A stretch of DNA of 64,000 nucleotides. It comes from Amycolatopsis nivea. GTDB taxonomy: Bacteria; Actinomycetota; Actinomycetes; Mycobacteriales; Pseudonocardiaceae. Location: assembly GCF_004522235.1 (NCBI RefSeq), contig NZ_SDLT01000007.1, forward strand, positions 62,001 through 126,000, in the 5' to 3' direction. A program made the translations under genes and the position numbers. This document shows positions 8,708 through 15,916 of the stretch, one piece after another. Position 1 is the stretch's first letter. Each line of letters begins with the position of its first letter. A model generated the notes under the pieces. It was not told the origin of the DNA. It searched no databases and saw only the letters and a program-made list of their open reading frames with translations.

Positions 8708-9447
8708 GCGCGCAGACGGAGCCGCACGTCGCGGTAGTCACGGGTGGCGCGAACGGGCTCGGCGAAGCGATCGTGCGGCAACTGCACGCCGAGGGCTACC
8801 GCGTCGCGATCGTGGACATCAACGGTGAAGCGGCCGAAAAGCTGGCCGCATCCCTTGGCAACTGCCGCGGCTACGAGGTCGACGTCCGGGACCGGGCGGC
8901 GCTCGCGCAGCTGAAGGACGACGTCGTCCGCGATTTCGGCACCGTGCAGGTGCTGGTCAACAACGCGGCCCGCACCCAGGCGGCCCCGCTGATGGAGATC
9001 ACGCCGGAAGACCTCGACGCGGTCCTCGCGGTCAACTTCACCGGCACGTTCACCGCCTGCCAGATCTTCGGCGCGTACTTCGCCGAGCAGGGTTACGGGC
9101 GGATCGTGAACATGGCGTCGCTGGCCGGCCAGAACGGCGGCACCGCGACCGGCGGGCACTACGCGTCGTCCAAGGGCGCGATCATGTCCGCGACGAAGGT
9201 GTTCGCGCGCGAACTCGCCTCGCGCGGGGTCACCGTGAACTCCGTGTCCCCCGGGCCGCTGGACAGCCCGATGGTGCATTCGATCGTCGGCGAGGACAAC
9301 CTCGAGGCCTTCACGAAGAACATCCCCGTCGGACGGCTCGGCGACCCGGCGTTCATCGCACGGATGGTGTCGCTGCTCGCCTCGCCCGGCGCGGCCTCGG
9401 TCACCGGGGCCTGCTGGGACGCCAACGGCGGCCTTTACCTGCGCTGA
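8704..9447 (+). CDS. iacE: Short-chain dehydrogenase, probable IacE
   Basis: This 247-aa classical SDR has the cofactor motif VVTGGANGLGEA (12-23), NNAAR (86-90), the catalytic triad S139, Y153 and K157 in HYASSKGA, and a normal C-terminal substrate loop. An aspartate at position 38 (VDIN) after the second strand suggests NAD rather than NADP. In the IAA pathway IacE handles an oxidised indole-acetate intermediate made after the IacA step. The GTG start overlaps the stop of iacD. The next gene follows after 21 bp with an ATG preceded by GGAGAG. Confidence 0.83.
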   Translation: MSAQTEPHVAVVTGGANGLGEAIVRQLHAEGYRVAIVDINGEAAEKLAASLGNCRGYEVDVRDRAALAQLKDDVVRDFGTVQVLVNNAARTQAAPLMEITPEDLDAVLAVNFTGTFTACQIFGAYFAEQGYGRIVNMASLAGQNGGTATGGHYASSKGAIMSATKVFARELASRGVTVNSVSPGPLDSPMVHSIVGEDNLEAFTKNIPVGRLGDPAFIARMVSLLASPGAASVTGACWDANGGLYLR

Positions 9448-9468
9448 ACCGCTTGAAACGGAGAGCCG

Positions 9469-10425
9469 ATGCCGAACACCGTGGTCCGCGTGGCCGAGGT
9501 CGTCGAGGAAGCGCCTGGAATCCGGGCGCTCCGCCTCGTGCGCGCCGACGGTCTGCCGTTCGACCCGCATCCCGCCGGTGCGCACGTCGACGTCACCGGT
9601 CCGACCGGGATCCTGCGCCAGTATTCGCTGTGCGGGCGGCCGGACGACACGTCCTCGCTGCTGATCGCGGTGAAGCGGGAGCCGGATTCGCGCGGTGGTT
9701 CCGAGGCGCTGCACACCGTCGCGGAGAATGACAAGCTCGAGATCGGCGAAACCCGGAACCTGCTCTCGCTGGCTCCGGACGCCGAGCGGCACGTGCTGAT
9801 CGCGGGCGGCATCGGCATCACTCCGTTGCTGAGCCTGGCTTATCAGCTGCACGCGGACGGTGCGGAATTCGAACTGCACTACTTCGCGCGCAGCCGGGAG
9901 TCAGCGGCTTTTGTTTCCCTGCTTGAGGAACAGGCTGAATTCCGGGACCGAGTGCTGCTGTATTTCGGGGTACCGCGGGACGAACAGCCCGCGGTGCTTA
10001 CCGAAGTGGCATCCGGGCTCGGTTCCGCTGGGCACGTGTACACCTGCGGCCCGGAAGGATTCATGGAGCAGGTCACCGGCGTGTTCGCGCCCGTGGTCGG
10101 CGAAACGCAGGTGCACGTCGAACATTTCACCGCGGCCGAGGTCGACACGAGCGGCGACCAGCCGTTCACCGTCGAACTCGACACCGGCGAGGTATTCGAG
10201 ATCCCGGCCGACCGGTCGATCCTGTCGGTGCTGACCGACAACGGGATCGAGGTGTTCAAATCGTGCGAGGAAGGCATCTGCGGTTCGTGCGTTTCCGGGG
10301 TGCTGGAAGGCACGCCGGAGCACCGCGACCAGTGTCTTTCGGCCAGCGACAAGGCTTCCGGCGACCAGATGGCGCTGTGCGTGTCGCGGGCGCGCTCCGA
10401 AAAACTGGTGATCGAACTGTACTGA
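9469..10425 (+). CDS. iacF: Oxygenase reductase (flavin + plant-type ferredoxin), probable IacF
   Basis: This 318-aa phthalate-dioxygenase-reductase-type protein has a flavin-binding barrel with RQYS (50-53), a nucleotide-binding domain with GGIGITPLL (113-121) and YTCGPEGFM (191-199), and a C-terminal [2Fe-2S] ferredoxin domain with C266, C271, C274 and C289. It should pass electrons from NAD(P)H through flavin and its own iron-sulfur cluster to the Rieske centre of IacC, so no separate ferredoxin is needed. It ends the iacA-iacF operon, followed 6 bp later by a strong terminator hairpin. Confidence 0.85.
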   Translation: MPNTVVRVAEVVEEAPGIRALRLVRADGLPFDPHPAGAHVDVTGPTGILRQYSLCGRPDDTSSLLIAVKREPDSRGGSEALHTVAENDKLEIGETRNLLSLAPDAERHVLIAGGIGITPLLSLAYQLHADGAEFELHYFARSRESAAFVSLLEEQAEFRDRVLLYFGVPRDEQPAVLTEVASGLGSAGHVYTCGPEGFMEQVTGVFAPVVGETQVHVEHFTAAEVDTSGDQPFTVELDTGEVFEIPADRSILSVLTDNGIEVFKSCEEGICGSCVSGVLEGTPEHRDQCLSASDKASGDQMALCVSRARSEKLVIELY

Positions 10426-10431
10426 GCCGAG

Positions 10432-10458
10432 CGGCCGGAATCCTCGCGATTCCGGCCG
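10432..10458 (+). terminator. Intrinsic terminator after iacF
   Basis: Perfect 11-bp arms (CGGCCGGAATC and its complement) enclose a 5-nt loop, CTCGC, and are followed by TCTTGTCTATTAATT. The hairpin starts 6 bp after the iacF stop codon, so it should separate the iac operon from the transporter gene. Confidence 0.85.
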
Positions 10459-10460
10459 TC

Positions 10461-10495
10461 TTGTCTATTAATTGATCGATTTTATTTATCAATCC
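10461..10495 (+). promoter_or_regulatory. AT-rich control region of the transporter, with inverted repeat
   Basis: This stretch is strikingly AT-rich for the genome. ATTGAT at 10471-10476 and ATCAAT at 10488-10493 form 6-bp arms around an AT-rich centre. It lies about 110 bp before the MFS gene and is a plausible operator and promoter region. The XRE-cupin regulator downstream is a candidate binder, but this is inference. Confidence 0.4.
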
Positions 10496-10605
10496 GCCGC
10501 AAATCGGACTTTGCCTCCTTCGTCACGCTTTCCCTAAGCTGTGTCCACCGTTTCCCCACCACCGGACACTCCGCGCATTCCGCGCGAGACGACGAAAGGC
10601 CTGCT

Positions 10606-11931
10606 ATGGCCAAGCGCGACGAAGCGCACTCTCCCGGCGTGCTGCGGCTCGGATTCGCCGCCGGCGTCGGCACTTCCCTGGAAATGTACGACTTCTCGAT
10701 CTACGGCACCGCGGCGGCGCTGGTGTTCGGGTCGGTGTTCTTCAAAACCGGCAACGCCTGGTTCGGCACCTTCATGAGCCTCGCGACCTTCGCCATCGGT
10801 TTCGTGATGGCCCCGCTCGGCGCGGCGCTTTTCGGCTGGATCGGCGACCGTCGAGGCCGCCGCACCGCGCTGTACGCCGCGTTTCTGCTGATGGGTATCG
10901 CAACGCTGGGCATGGGCGTTCTCCCGCCGTACGCGGTGATCGGCATCGCCGCGCCGCTGCTGCTCGTCGGGCTGCGCCTGCTGCACGGCGCCGCCCGCGG
11001 TGGGGAAAGCGCCGGCGCGGCTGTATTCGCCGTTGAGCACGCGCCCGAAAAACGGCGCGGCCTCTACGGTTCCTTCGTCGCACTGGGCTCGCCGATCGGT
11101 GTCGTGCTGGCGAACCTGGCGTTCGCGCTGGTTCTCCTGCTGCCCAACGACGACATCATGAACTGGGGCTGGCGTCTCCCGTTCCTCGCCGGCGGCATCG
11201 TGCTGGCGATTGGCATCTGGGTCCGCCGCGGCGTTTCGGAAAGCCCGGAATTCGAGAAAATGGCCGCCGCGGAAACGCGTGCGAAAAAGCCGCTCGCCGA
11301 CGTCCTCCGCTCGAATTGGCGACGACTGCTGCTGATCGCGGGCGCGAACCTCGGCCTCACCGCCTGCACTTTCGCACTCGTCACGTTCATGCTGTCCTAC
11401 GCGACCGCCGCCGCCCCGGAAGGTCTCGGCCTCCCGCGCGCGCCGATCGTCACCATTTCGACGATCACCCTGCTGTGCCACGCCGCCGCGAACGTCGGAT
11501 CCGCCTGGCTGTCCGACCGGATCGGCCGCAAACCGGTGATGGTGACCGGCGCGGTCCTGTCGATCATCGCCGCGCTCGTGATGTTCCCGATCGCGTCGGC
11601 GGGCACCATCAGCTCGGTATTCGTCGCGCTGCTCTTGGGTTTCGCCGCCACCGGAATCCTTTTCGGACCGATGTACACGTGGTTCGCCGAACTGTTCCCG
11701 CGCGAGCAGCGCCAGTCCGGTCTCGGCGTGGGCTACCACGTCGGCGCGGTGCTGGGCGGCGGTCTCTCCCCGATGATCGCCAACCGCATCGTCGCTGCGA
11801 CCGGCGACGCCCTCGCGGTCGGCTACTACCTGGCCGCGCTGCTGGTGCTGAGCCTGGTCTGCTTGCTGATCCTCCCGGAAACCGCCCCCGCGCGGCGTGC
11901 CGCGAAACCGGCTCCCGAATTGGTCGGCTGA
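10606..11931 (+). CDS. MFS metabolite:H+ symporter, candidate IAA or aromatic acid importer
   Basis: This 441-aa major facilitator has about 12 membrane segments and the metabolite:H+ symporter signatures: LEMYDFSIYGTAAAL early in the chain, the loop 2-3 motif GWIGDRRGRRTAL, and GGESAGAAVFAVEHAPEKRRG. Family members carry shikimate, proline/betaine, citrate or aromatic acids. It lies just after the iacF terminator and may import IAA for the pathway, but the substrate is inferred only from location. The ATG is preceded by GAAAGG. A perfect 12-bp hairpin begins 10 bp after the stop. Confidence 0.8.
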   Translation: MAKRDEAHSPGVLRLGFAAGVGTSLEMYDFSIYGTAAALVFGSVFFKTGNAWFGTFMSLATFAIGFVMAPLGAALFGWIGDRRGRRTALYAAFLLMGIATLGMGVLPPYAVIGIAAPLLLVGLRLLHGAARGGESAGAAVFAVEHAPEKRRGLYGSFVALGSPIGVVLANLAFALVLLLPNDDIMNWGWRLPFLAGGIVLAIGIWVRRGVSESPEFEKMAAAETRAKKPLADVLRSNWRRLLLIAGANLGLTACTFALVTFMLSYATAAAPEGLGLPRAPIVTISTITLLCHAAANVGSAWLSDRIGRKPVMVTGAVLSIIAALVMFPIASAGTISSVFVALLLGFAATGILFGPMYTWFAELFPREQRQSGLGVGYHVGAVLGGGLSPMIANRIVAATGDALAVGYYLAALLVLSLVCLLILPETAPARRAAKPAPELVG

Positions 11932-11941
11932 CCTGAACGCG

Positions 11942-11972
11942 CCCCAGTCTCGCCGCTTCCGCGAGACTGGGG
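11942..11972. promoter_or_regulatory. Perfect 12-bp inverted repeat ending 2 nt before a start codon
   Basis: CCCCAGTCTCGC and its exact complement flank a 7-nt loop. The right arm ends at 11972 and the ATG of the XRE-cupin gene begins at 11975, so in a read-through transcript the hairpin would hold the ribosome-binding region. It could equally be a terminator for the MFS gene (no T-tract follows) or an operator for the regulator. Confidence 0.6.
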
Positions 11973-11974
11973 TC

Positions 11975-12544
11975 ATGCGTGAGATCGACGAAGTCCTGGA
12001 CGCGGTCGGCCCGCGGTTGCGCACCCTGCGCACCCGGCGCGGCATCACCCTGGCCGACCTGTCAGCGGAGACCGGCATCTCGGAAAGCACCCTGTCCCGC
12101 CTGGAAAACGGCCAGCGCCGGGCGAACCTGGAACTGCTGCTGCCGCTCTCGCGCGCCTACGACGTGCCGATCGACGACCTGGTGGGCGCACCCCGCGCCG
12201 GCGACCCGCGCGTCCACCTGCGCCCGATCCACCAGCACGGGATGACCTACGTACCGCTGACCCGGCGACCGGGCGGCGTGCACGCGTACAAAATGCTCAT
12301 CCCCGGCCGCTCCGCCGAACCCGCGCTGAAAACGCACAGCGGTTACGAATGGCTGTACGTCCTCAACGGGCATCTCCGCCTGATCGTGGGCGCGAAGGAC
12401 CTGACCGTCCCGCCCGGCGAGGCAGCGGAGTTCGACACGACGGAACCGCACTGGCTCGGCTCCGCCGACGGAGGCGCGGTCGAGCTGCTGATCCTCTTCG
12501 GACTCCAGGGCGAGCGAGTGCATGTGGAACCGCGCATGAATTGA
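11975..12544 (+). CDS. XRE-family regulator with C-terminal cupin domain
   Basis: This 189-aa protein has an N-terminal helix-turn-helix (about 12-66, RLRTLRTRRGITLADLSAE then SESTLSRLENGQR) and a C-terminal cupin domain (about 95-180) with THSGYEWLYVLNGHLRLIVG and PPGEAAEFDTTEPHW. Such HTH-cupin regulators often bind small acids or sugars and control adjacent catabolic or transport genes. The ATG at 11975 is the natural start because the helix-turn-helix begins soon after. No ribosome site is available outside the hairpin directly upstream. It may control the MFS gene or itself. Confidence 0.82.
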   Translation: MREIDEVLDAVGPRLRTLRTRRGITLADLSAETGISESTLSRLENGQRRANLELLLPLSRAYDVPIDDLVGAPRAGDPRVHLRPIHQHGMTYVPLTRRPGGVHAYKMLIPGRSAEPALKTHSGYEWLYVLNGHLRLIVGAKDLTVPPGEAAEFDTTEPHWLGSADGGAVELLILFGLQGERVHVEPRMN

Positions 12545-12616
12545 TACCAGACATCACGTAACACTCGGGGCGATCAGTGCGACCTGGTTGTGCACGTTCG
12601 ATCACGAAAGGCTCTC

Positions 12617-13231
12617 ATGTCCGCCCCTGATTATCCTCCGCCGCCCGCTCCCTACCCGGCCCCGCCCGCCCAGCCGAAGAACGGGCTCGGCACCGCCGGG
12701 TTCGTGCTCGGACTGATCGGCCTGATCTTCTCGTTCGTCCCGGTCGTCGGGCTCGTGGCGTGGCCGCTGGTGATCCTCGGGATCATTTTCTCGGCACTCG
12801 GCTTCGTCCGGACGCGGTCCGGAAAGGCCACGAACAAGGGCCTCTCGATCGCCGGTCTCGTGCTGTCGGTGATCGGCCTGGCGATCTGCATCGTGTGGAC
12901 CGTGACGGCCGCCAAGGTGGTCAACGAGGTCAACAACGAAGCGAACCGCGTCGTGACGATCCACTACGAGGTCACCGGCACCGCGAAGGAAGCCTCGATC
13001 ACCTACACCACCATCGGCGACGGCAACGCGTCCTCCAACCAGGACCAGCCGCAGACCCTGCCGTGGTCGAAAGACATCACCACGAAGGGCCTGTTCAAGG
13101 GCGGCAGCCTGTCGGTGACCACCGGCGCCGAGGGCGGAGAGGTGGCCTGCAAGGTCGTCGTGGACGGCAAGGAAGCCAAGACGGCAAAGGCATCGGGCAA
13201 CTTCGCGACCGCCACCTGCGACGGCTTCTGA
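12617..13231 (+). CDS. DUF4190/MmpS-like membrane protein
   Basis: This 204-aa protein begins with a proline-rich cytoplasmic tail, then has two membrane segments (about 22-72, LGTAGFVLGLIGLIFSFVP onward, and about 78-104), and an exported domain similar to the mycobacterial MmpS accessory proteins: VTIHYEVTGTAKEASITYTT, LPWSKDI and two cysteines (VACKVVV, ATATCDGF) that may form a disulfide. MmpS proteins assist MmpL lipid exporters, but no mmpL is nearby. The ATG at 12617 follows GAAAGG. A long terminator-like hairpin lies 14 bp after the stop. Confidence 0.7.
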   Translation: MSAPDYPPPPAPYPAPPAQPKNGLGTAGFVLGLIGLIFSFVPVVGLVAWPLVILGIIFSALGFVRTRSGKATNKGLSIAGLVLSVIGLAICIVWTVTAAKVVNEVNNEANRVVTIHYEVTGTAKEASITYTTIGDGNASSNQDQPQTLPWSKDITTKGLFKGGSLSVTTGAEGGEVACKVVVDGKEAKTAKASGNFATATCDGF

Positions 13232-13245
13232 TTCCGAGACCGTCC

Positions 13246-13287
13246 GCTCGCGGCGGCCCGCGCACCTGACCCGGTGCCGTCGCGAGC
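13246..13287 (+). terminator. Probable terminator hairpin after the MmpS-like gene
   Basis: GCTCGCGGCG at 13246-13255 pairs with CGTCGCGAGC at 13278-13287 with one G-T pair. Inside it GCACC (13262-13266) pairs with GGTGC (13273-13277). There is no T-tract, as is common in high-GC actinobacteria. Confidence 0.5.
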
Positions 13288-13302
13288 ATCGCCACTCCAC
13301 CT

Positions 13303-13361
13303 CATCTGGTACCGCGAGATAGGCTCGAAACTGGCTCTGGCTGGCACCAGATGGATCTCGC
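13303..13361 (+). other. Interleaved inverted repeats (pseudoknot order)
   Basis: CATCTGGT (13303-13310) complements ACCAGATG (13346-13353), and GCGAGAT (13314-13320) complements ATCTCGC (13355-13361). The pairing order A-B-A'-B' cannot form two nested hairpins, but could form a pseudoknot in RNA or two overlapping protein sites in DNA. It lies 45 bp before the next gene. Confidence 0.4.
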
Positions 13362-13406
13362 ACAGTGGGAGGAAGCACTAAGCGAACCCACCCCAGCGAG
13401 GCAGTC

Positions 13407-13685
13407 ATGTCGGCCCAGATCCTCCCGCTGAACCACCGCGAGCGAGCCACTCTCACCGCCGTCGGCCTCGGCCGCGCCGAAATGACCTGCAGCTGTGAAC
13501 CCGACCTCTACATCGACGGCGTCCCCTGCTGCGACCAATTCACCGCCCACCGCCTCGCCCGGTTCGCCTTGGTGGTCCCACTGCGAGCAGGCCGCCGCGG
13601 CGAGCGCGTTCCGGCCCTCCTCACCGAGGCCGGTCGAGCCGCGATCGATTTGCCTGCCACGGACATCCCGCGGTCCGCTGCCTGA
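13407..13685 (+). CDS. Unknown 92-aa cysteine-containing protein
   Basis: I do not recognise this protein. It has four clustered cysteines (MTCSCEPD and GVPCCDQF) that could bind a metal, and a C-terminal part (RVPALLTEAGRAAIDLP) resembling the end of a winged helix. No signal peptide or membrane segment is seen. The ATG at 13407 is chosen because the more upstream residues look non-coding. The ribosome site is weak (GAGGCAGTC). It stands alone between a terminator-like hairpin and another small gene on the same strand. Confidence 0.55.
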   Translation: MSAQILPLNHRERATLTAVGLGRAEMTCSCEPDLYIDGVPCCDQFTAHRLARFALVVPLRAGRRGERVPALLTEAGRAAIDLPATDIPRSAA

Positions 13686-13735
13686 ACTACTTCGTCGCGC
13701 CCGCTCTGTCGTTTCGGATACGGCATTCTCGCGGC

Positions 13736-14035
13736 ATGGCATACCTCAACGGCACAGCCACGCGAGTGGTGGACGACGAGTTCCCTGGCTGGGTCGAGGT
13801 CCGGTTCCCCGAGGCTGACGGCATCGAGCGCGCGCTCGTCGAGAAATTGCCAATGCTCGCCGACGACCTCACGACAGCGTCGACGTATCCAGCGCCGGTT
13901 CGCATCCCTTGCCGCGTGGTGAAGACCGAAGACGACGGCGCGGTGGCTGTGGTCGAACTGGAGCACGGGACGACCGATCGCGGTGACCGAAACGTGTTTC
14001 GAGTGCCAGCCGGCGCGGTTATCACGGGCCCATGA
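13736..14035 (+). CDS. Unknown 99-aa protein
   Basis: This small acidic protein is not recognised. Its pattern (GTATRVVDDEFPGWVEVRFP, VRIPCRVVKTEDDGAVAVVEL, RNVFRVPAGAVI) suggests an all-beta domain, possibly a small barrel. It has one cysteine and no membrane segment. The ATG begins 50 bp after the preceding 92-aa gene. It ends 9 bp before the oppositely oriented tRNA gene. Codon use looks typical of the window, so it is probably real. Confidence 0.6.
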   Translation: MAYLNGTATRVVDDEFPGWVEVRFPEADGIERALVEKLPMLADDLTTASTYPAPVRIPCRVVKTEDDGAVAVVELEHGTTDRGDRNVFRVPAGAVITGP

Positions 14036-14044
14036 TCGAGACGG

Positions 14045-14117
14045 AGCCGGCAAGGGGGTTCGAACCCCTGACCTTCTGTTTACAAGACAGATGCTCTACC
14101 AACTGAGCTATACCGGC
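14045..14117 (-). tRNA. tRNA-Thr (anticodon UGU)
   Basis: Read on the minus strand, the 73 nt fold fully: acceptor GCCGGTA with TGCCGGC (one G-U pair), D arm GCTC/GAGC, anticodon stem TCTGT/ACAGA around loop CTTGTAA, T arm AGGGG/CCCCT with TTCGAAC, and discriminator T. The loop gives anticodon TGT, reading ACA threonine codons, which are rare in this GC-rich genome. No CCA end is encoded. Confidence 0.95.
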
Positions 14118-14143
14118 ACGCACCCGGCGACGGGCGCGCCAAA

Positions 14144-14149
14144 AGTATA
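14144..14149 (-). promoter_or_regulatory. Predicted -10 box of tRNA-Thr
   Basis: TATACT on the minus strand lies 26 bp before the tRNA 5' end and is close to the sigma-70 consensus. A TTGTCC sits 22 bp further upstream, too far for an ideal -35. Confidence 0.5.
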
Positions 14150-14326
14150 TCGGGCCGCTTCCGCCGCAGCCGGACAACCCGCCCTAACTCCCAGGTCAGC
14201 ACCGGAAATCGGCAAGATCCAACCCCATGCGGCACGATCGGTGGCAGGTGTGTCGGACACCACTGCAACAGCTGGGGCGGTACGGCCGATGGTCCCCGGG
14301 AACGAACGAGGAGGTGGGGATCGATC

Positions 14327-15832
14327 ATGAAGATCAACGAGCGTGCCGGCCAGGGGGCTGCGCGCAGACGGTGGCCGATTCTCGAGCCTCCGCACCCGCG
14401 CTCCAGCCAGCGGCATCGGCCGAATCTGCTGCGCCGGCGCGCTTGGCACATTCTCGAGGCTCCGACCGCCGAACAGCCCGCGGTCGAGTCCGAGGAGGCG
14501 ATCGGTCCCAAGCCGCCGGACGACGCGACCGTCAACTTCGTCCTGGATCTCACTCTGCGGATCGGCGAAGTGCAGATGGCCAGCGGCGCCGGGGCTTCCG
14601 ACGTCACCGCGACCATTCTCGCGCTCACCTCCGCGCTCGGGCTGCCGCACTGCGAGGTCGACGTGATCTTCACGTCGATCACCGTCACCTGTCACCGCGG
14701 GACCGACCTCGCGCCGGTGACCGCGTTGCGAGTGGTCCGTTCGCGCAGTCTCGACTACACCCGGCTGACCGAGACCGAGGCGCTCGTGCGCCAGATCGTC
14801 CGCGGCAACACCGGGGCGGAGGAAGCGGTCACCGAACTGGACCGGATCACCTCCGCGCCGCACCCGTACGCGCGCTGGACCGCGACCGCCGCCTGGGGCG
14901 GGCTGGCCGGGTTCATCACGCTGCTGCTCGGCGGGGGCCTCGACATCGCGCTCGTCGCGATGGTCATCTCCGCCGCGGTCGACCGGATCGGCAGGCTGCT
15001 CAACAAGGTCAACCTGCCGTTCTTCTTCCAGCAGGTGGTCGGCGGGCTGTTCGCGACGCTGTCGGCGATGGTCATAGTCAGCAGCAACATCCTGACCACC
15101 GACCGGCCGACGCTGGTGGTCGCGGCGGCGGTCACCGTGCTGCTGTCCGGGCTCTCCACGGTTTCCGCGGTGCAGGACGGGATCACCGGCTATTACGTCA
15201 CCGCGTCCGGCCGCACGATGGAAACCGCGTTGATGAGTGCCGGGCTGATCGCGGGCGTCGTGCTCGCCCTGCGACTCGCGGTGATGCTCGAACTGCCGCG
15301 CACGCCGTTGCCCGACGTTCCCGCCTCGACCGCGCAGCACTTGCCGATCATCGTCGTCGGCGGGGCCGGCGCGGCCGCCTGCTTCGCGCTCGCCTCGTAT
15401 TCGAAGCTGCGCGCGATGCTCGTCGCCGCCGCAGCGGGCGCGATCGGTGCGCTCGTGTACGGCGCGTTGATCATCGCGACGCTTGACGCGGTGAGCGCTT
15501 CGGCGGTCGCGGCGACGCTCGTCGGGTTCTGCGGCGGCGTGATGGCGCGGCGGCTGAAAGTTACTCCGCTCGTGGTCGCCGTGTCCGGGATCACTCCGCT
15601 GCTGCCCGGCCTCTCCACCTATCGTGGTCTATACCAATTAGCGGTTTCGCCAGGCGGGAACATCTCGACCCTGATGACCGCGGTCGCCATCGGGCTCGCC
15701 CTCGCGGCGGGCGTTGTACTGGGCGAATACCTCGCCCAGCCGGTCCGCACCGGCCTCGGCAGGCTCGAGCGGAAGCTCTCCGGACCCCGGCTCGCCGGGC
15801 CGATGGAACCGACCGAACGGCGTTTGGAGTAA
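14327..15832 (+). CDS. ThrE-family threonine/serine exporter
   Basis: This 501-aa membrane protein has a cytoplasmic N-terminal region (about 70-180, the ThrE/DUF1212 domain with SGAGASDVTATI and CHRGTD), then about ten membrane segments covering the DUF1212 and DUF3815 halves (LSTVSAVQDGITGYYVTASGR, LVVAVSGITPLLPGLSTYRG). Corynebacterium ThrE exports threonine and serine using the proton gradient. The amino-terminal 60 residues are arginine-rich and probably disordered. The ATG at 14327 has GAGGAGG 12 nt upstream. It lies next to tRNA-Thr, transcribed the other way; a regulatory link is speculative. Confidence 0.8.
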   Translation: MKINERAGQGAARRRWPILEPPHPRSSQRHRPNLLRRRAWHILEAPTAEQPAVESEEAIGPKPPDDATVNFVLDLTLRIGEVQMASGAGASDVTATILALTSALGLPHCEVDVIFTSITVTCHRGTDLAPVTALRVVRSRSLDYTRLTETEALVRQIVRGNTGAEEAVTELDRITSAPHPYARWTATAAWGGLAGFITLLLGGGLDIALVAMVISAAVDRIGRLLNKVNLPFFFQQVVGGLFATLSAMVIVSSNILTTDRPTLVVAAAVTVLLSGLSTVSAVQDGITGYYVTASGRTMETALMSAGLIAGVVLALRLAVMLELPRTPLPDVPASTAQHLPIIVVGGAGAAACFALASYSKLRAMLVAAAAGAIGALVYGALIIATLDAVSASAVAATLVGFCGGVMARRLKVTPLVVAVSGITPLLPGLSTYRGLYQLAVSPGGNISTLMTAVAIGLALAAGVVLGEYLAQPVRTGLGRLERKLSGPRLAGPMEPTERRLE

Positions 15833-15866
15833 CCAGTTGGTCACCGGCCGGTCACTCCTCGCGCGC

Positions 15867-15872
15867 TAGGGT
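15867..15872 (+). promoter_or_regulatory. Predicted -10 box of otsA
   Basis: TAGGGT lies 44 bp before the GTG start of the trehalose-6-phosphate synthase gene. The spacing leaves room for a leader that includes the GAGGGAG ribosome site. No convincing -35 is seen. Confidence 0.4.
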
Positions 15873-15916
15873 TTCTCTTGGGGCCGCGACCCGCCGAGGA
15901 CGAGGGAGCAGCTGGA

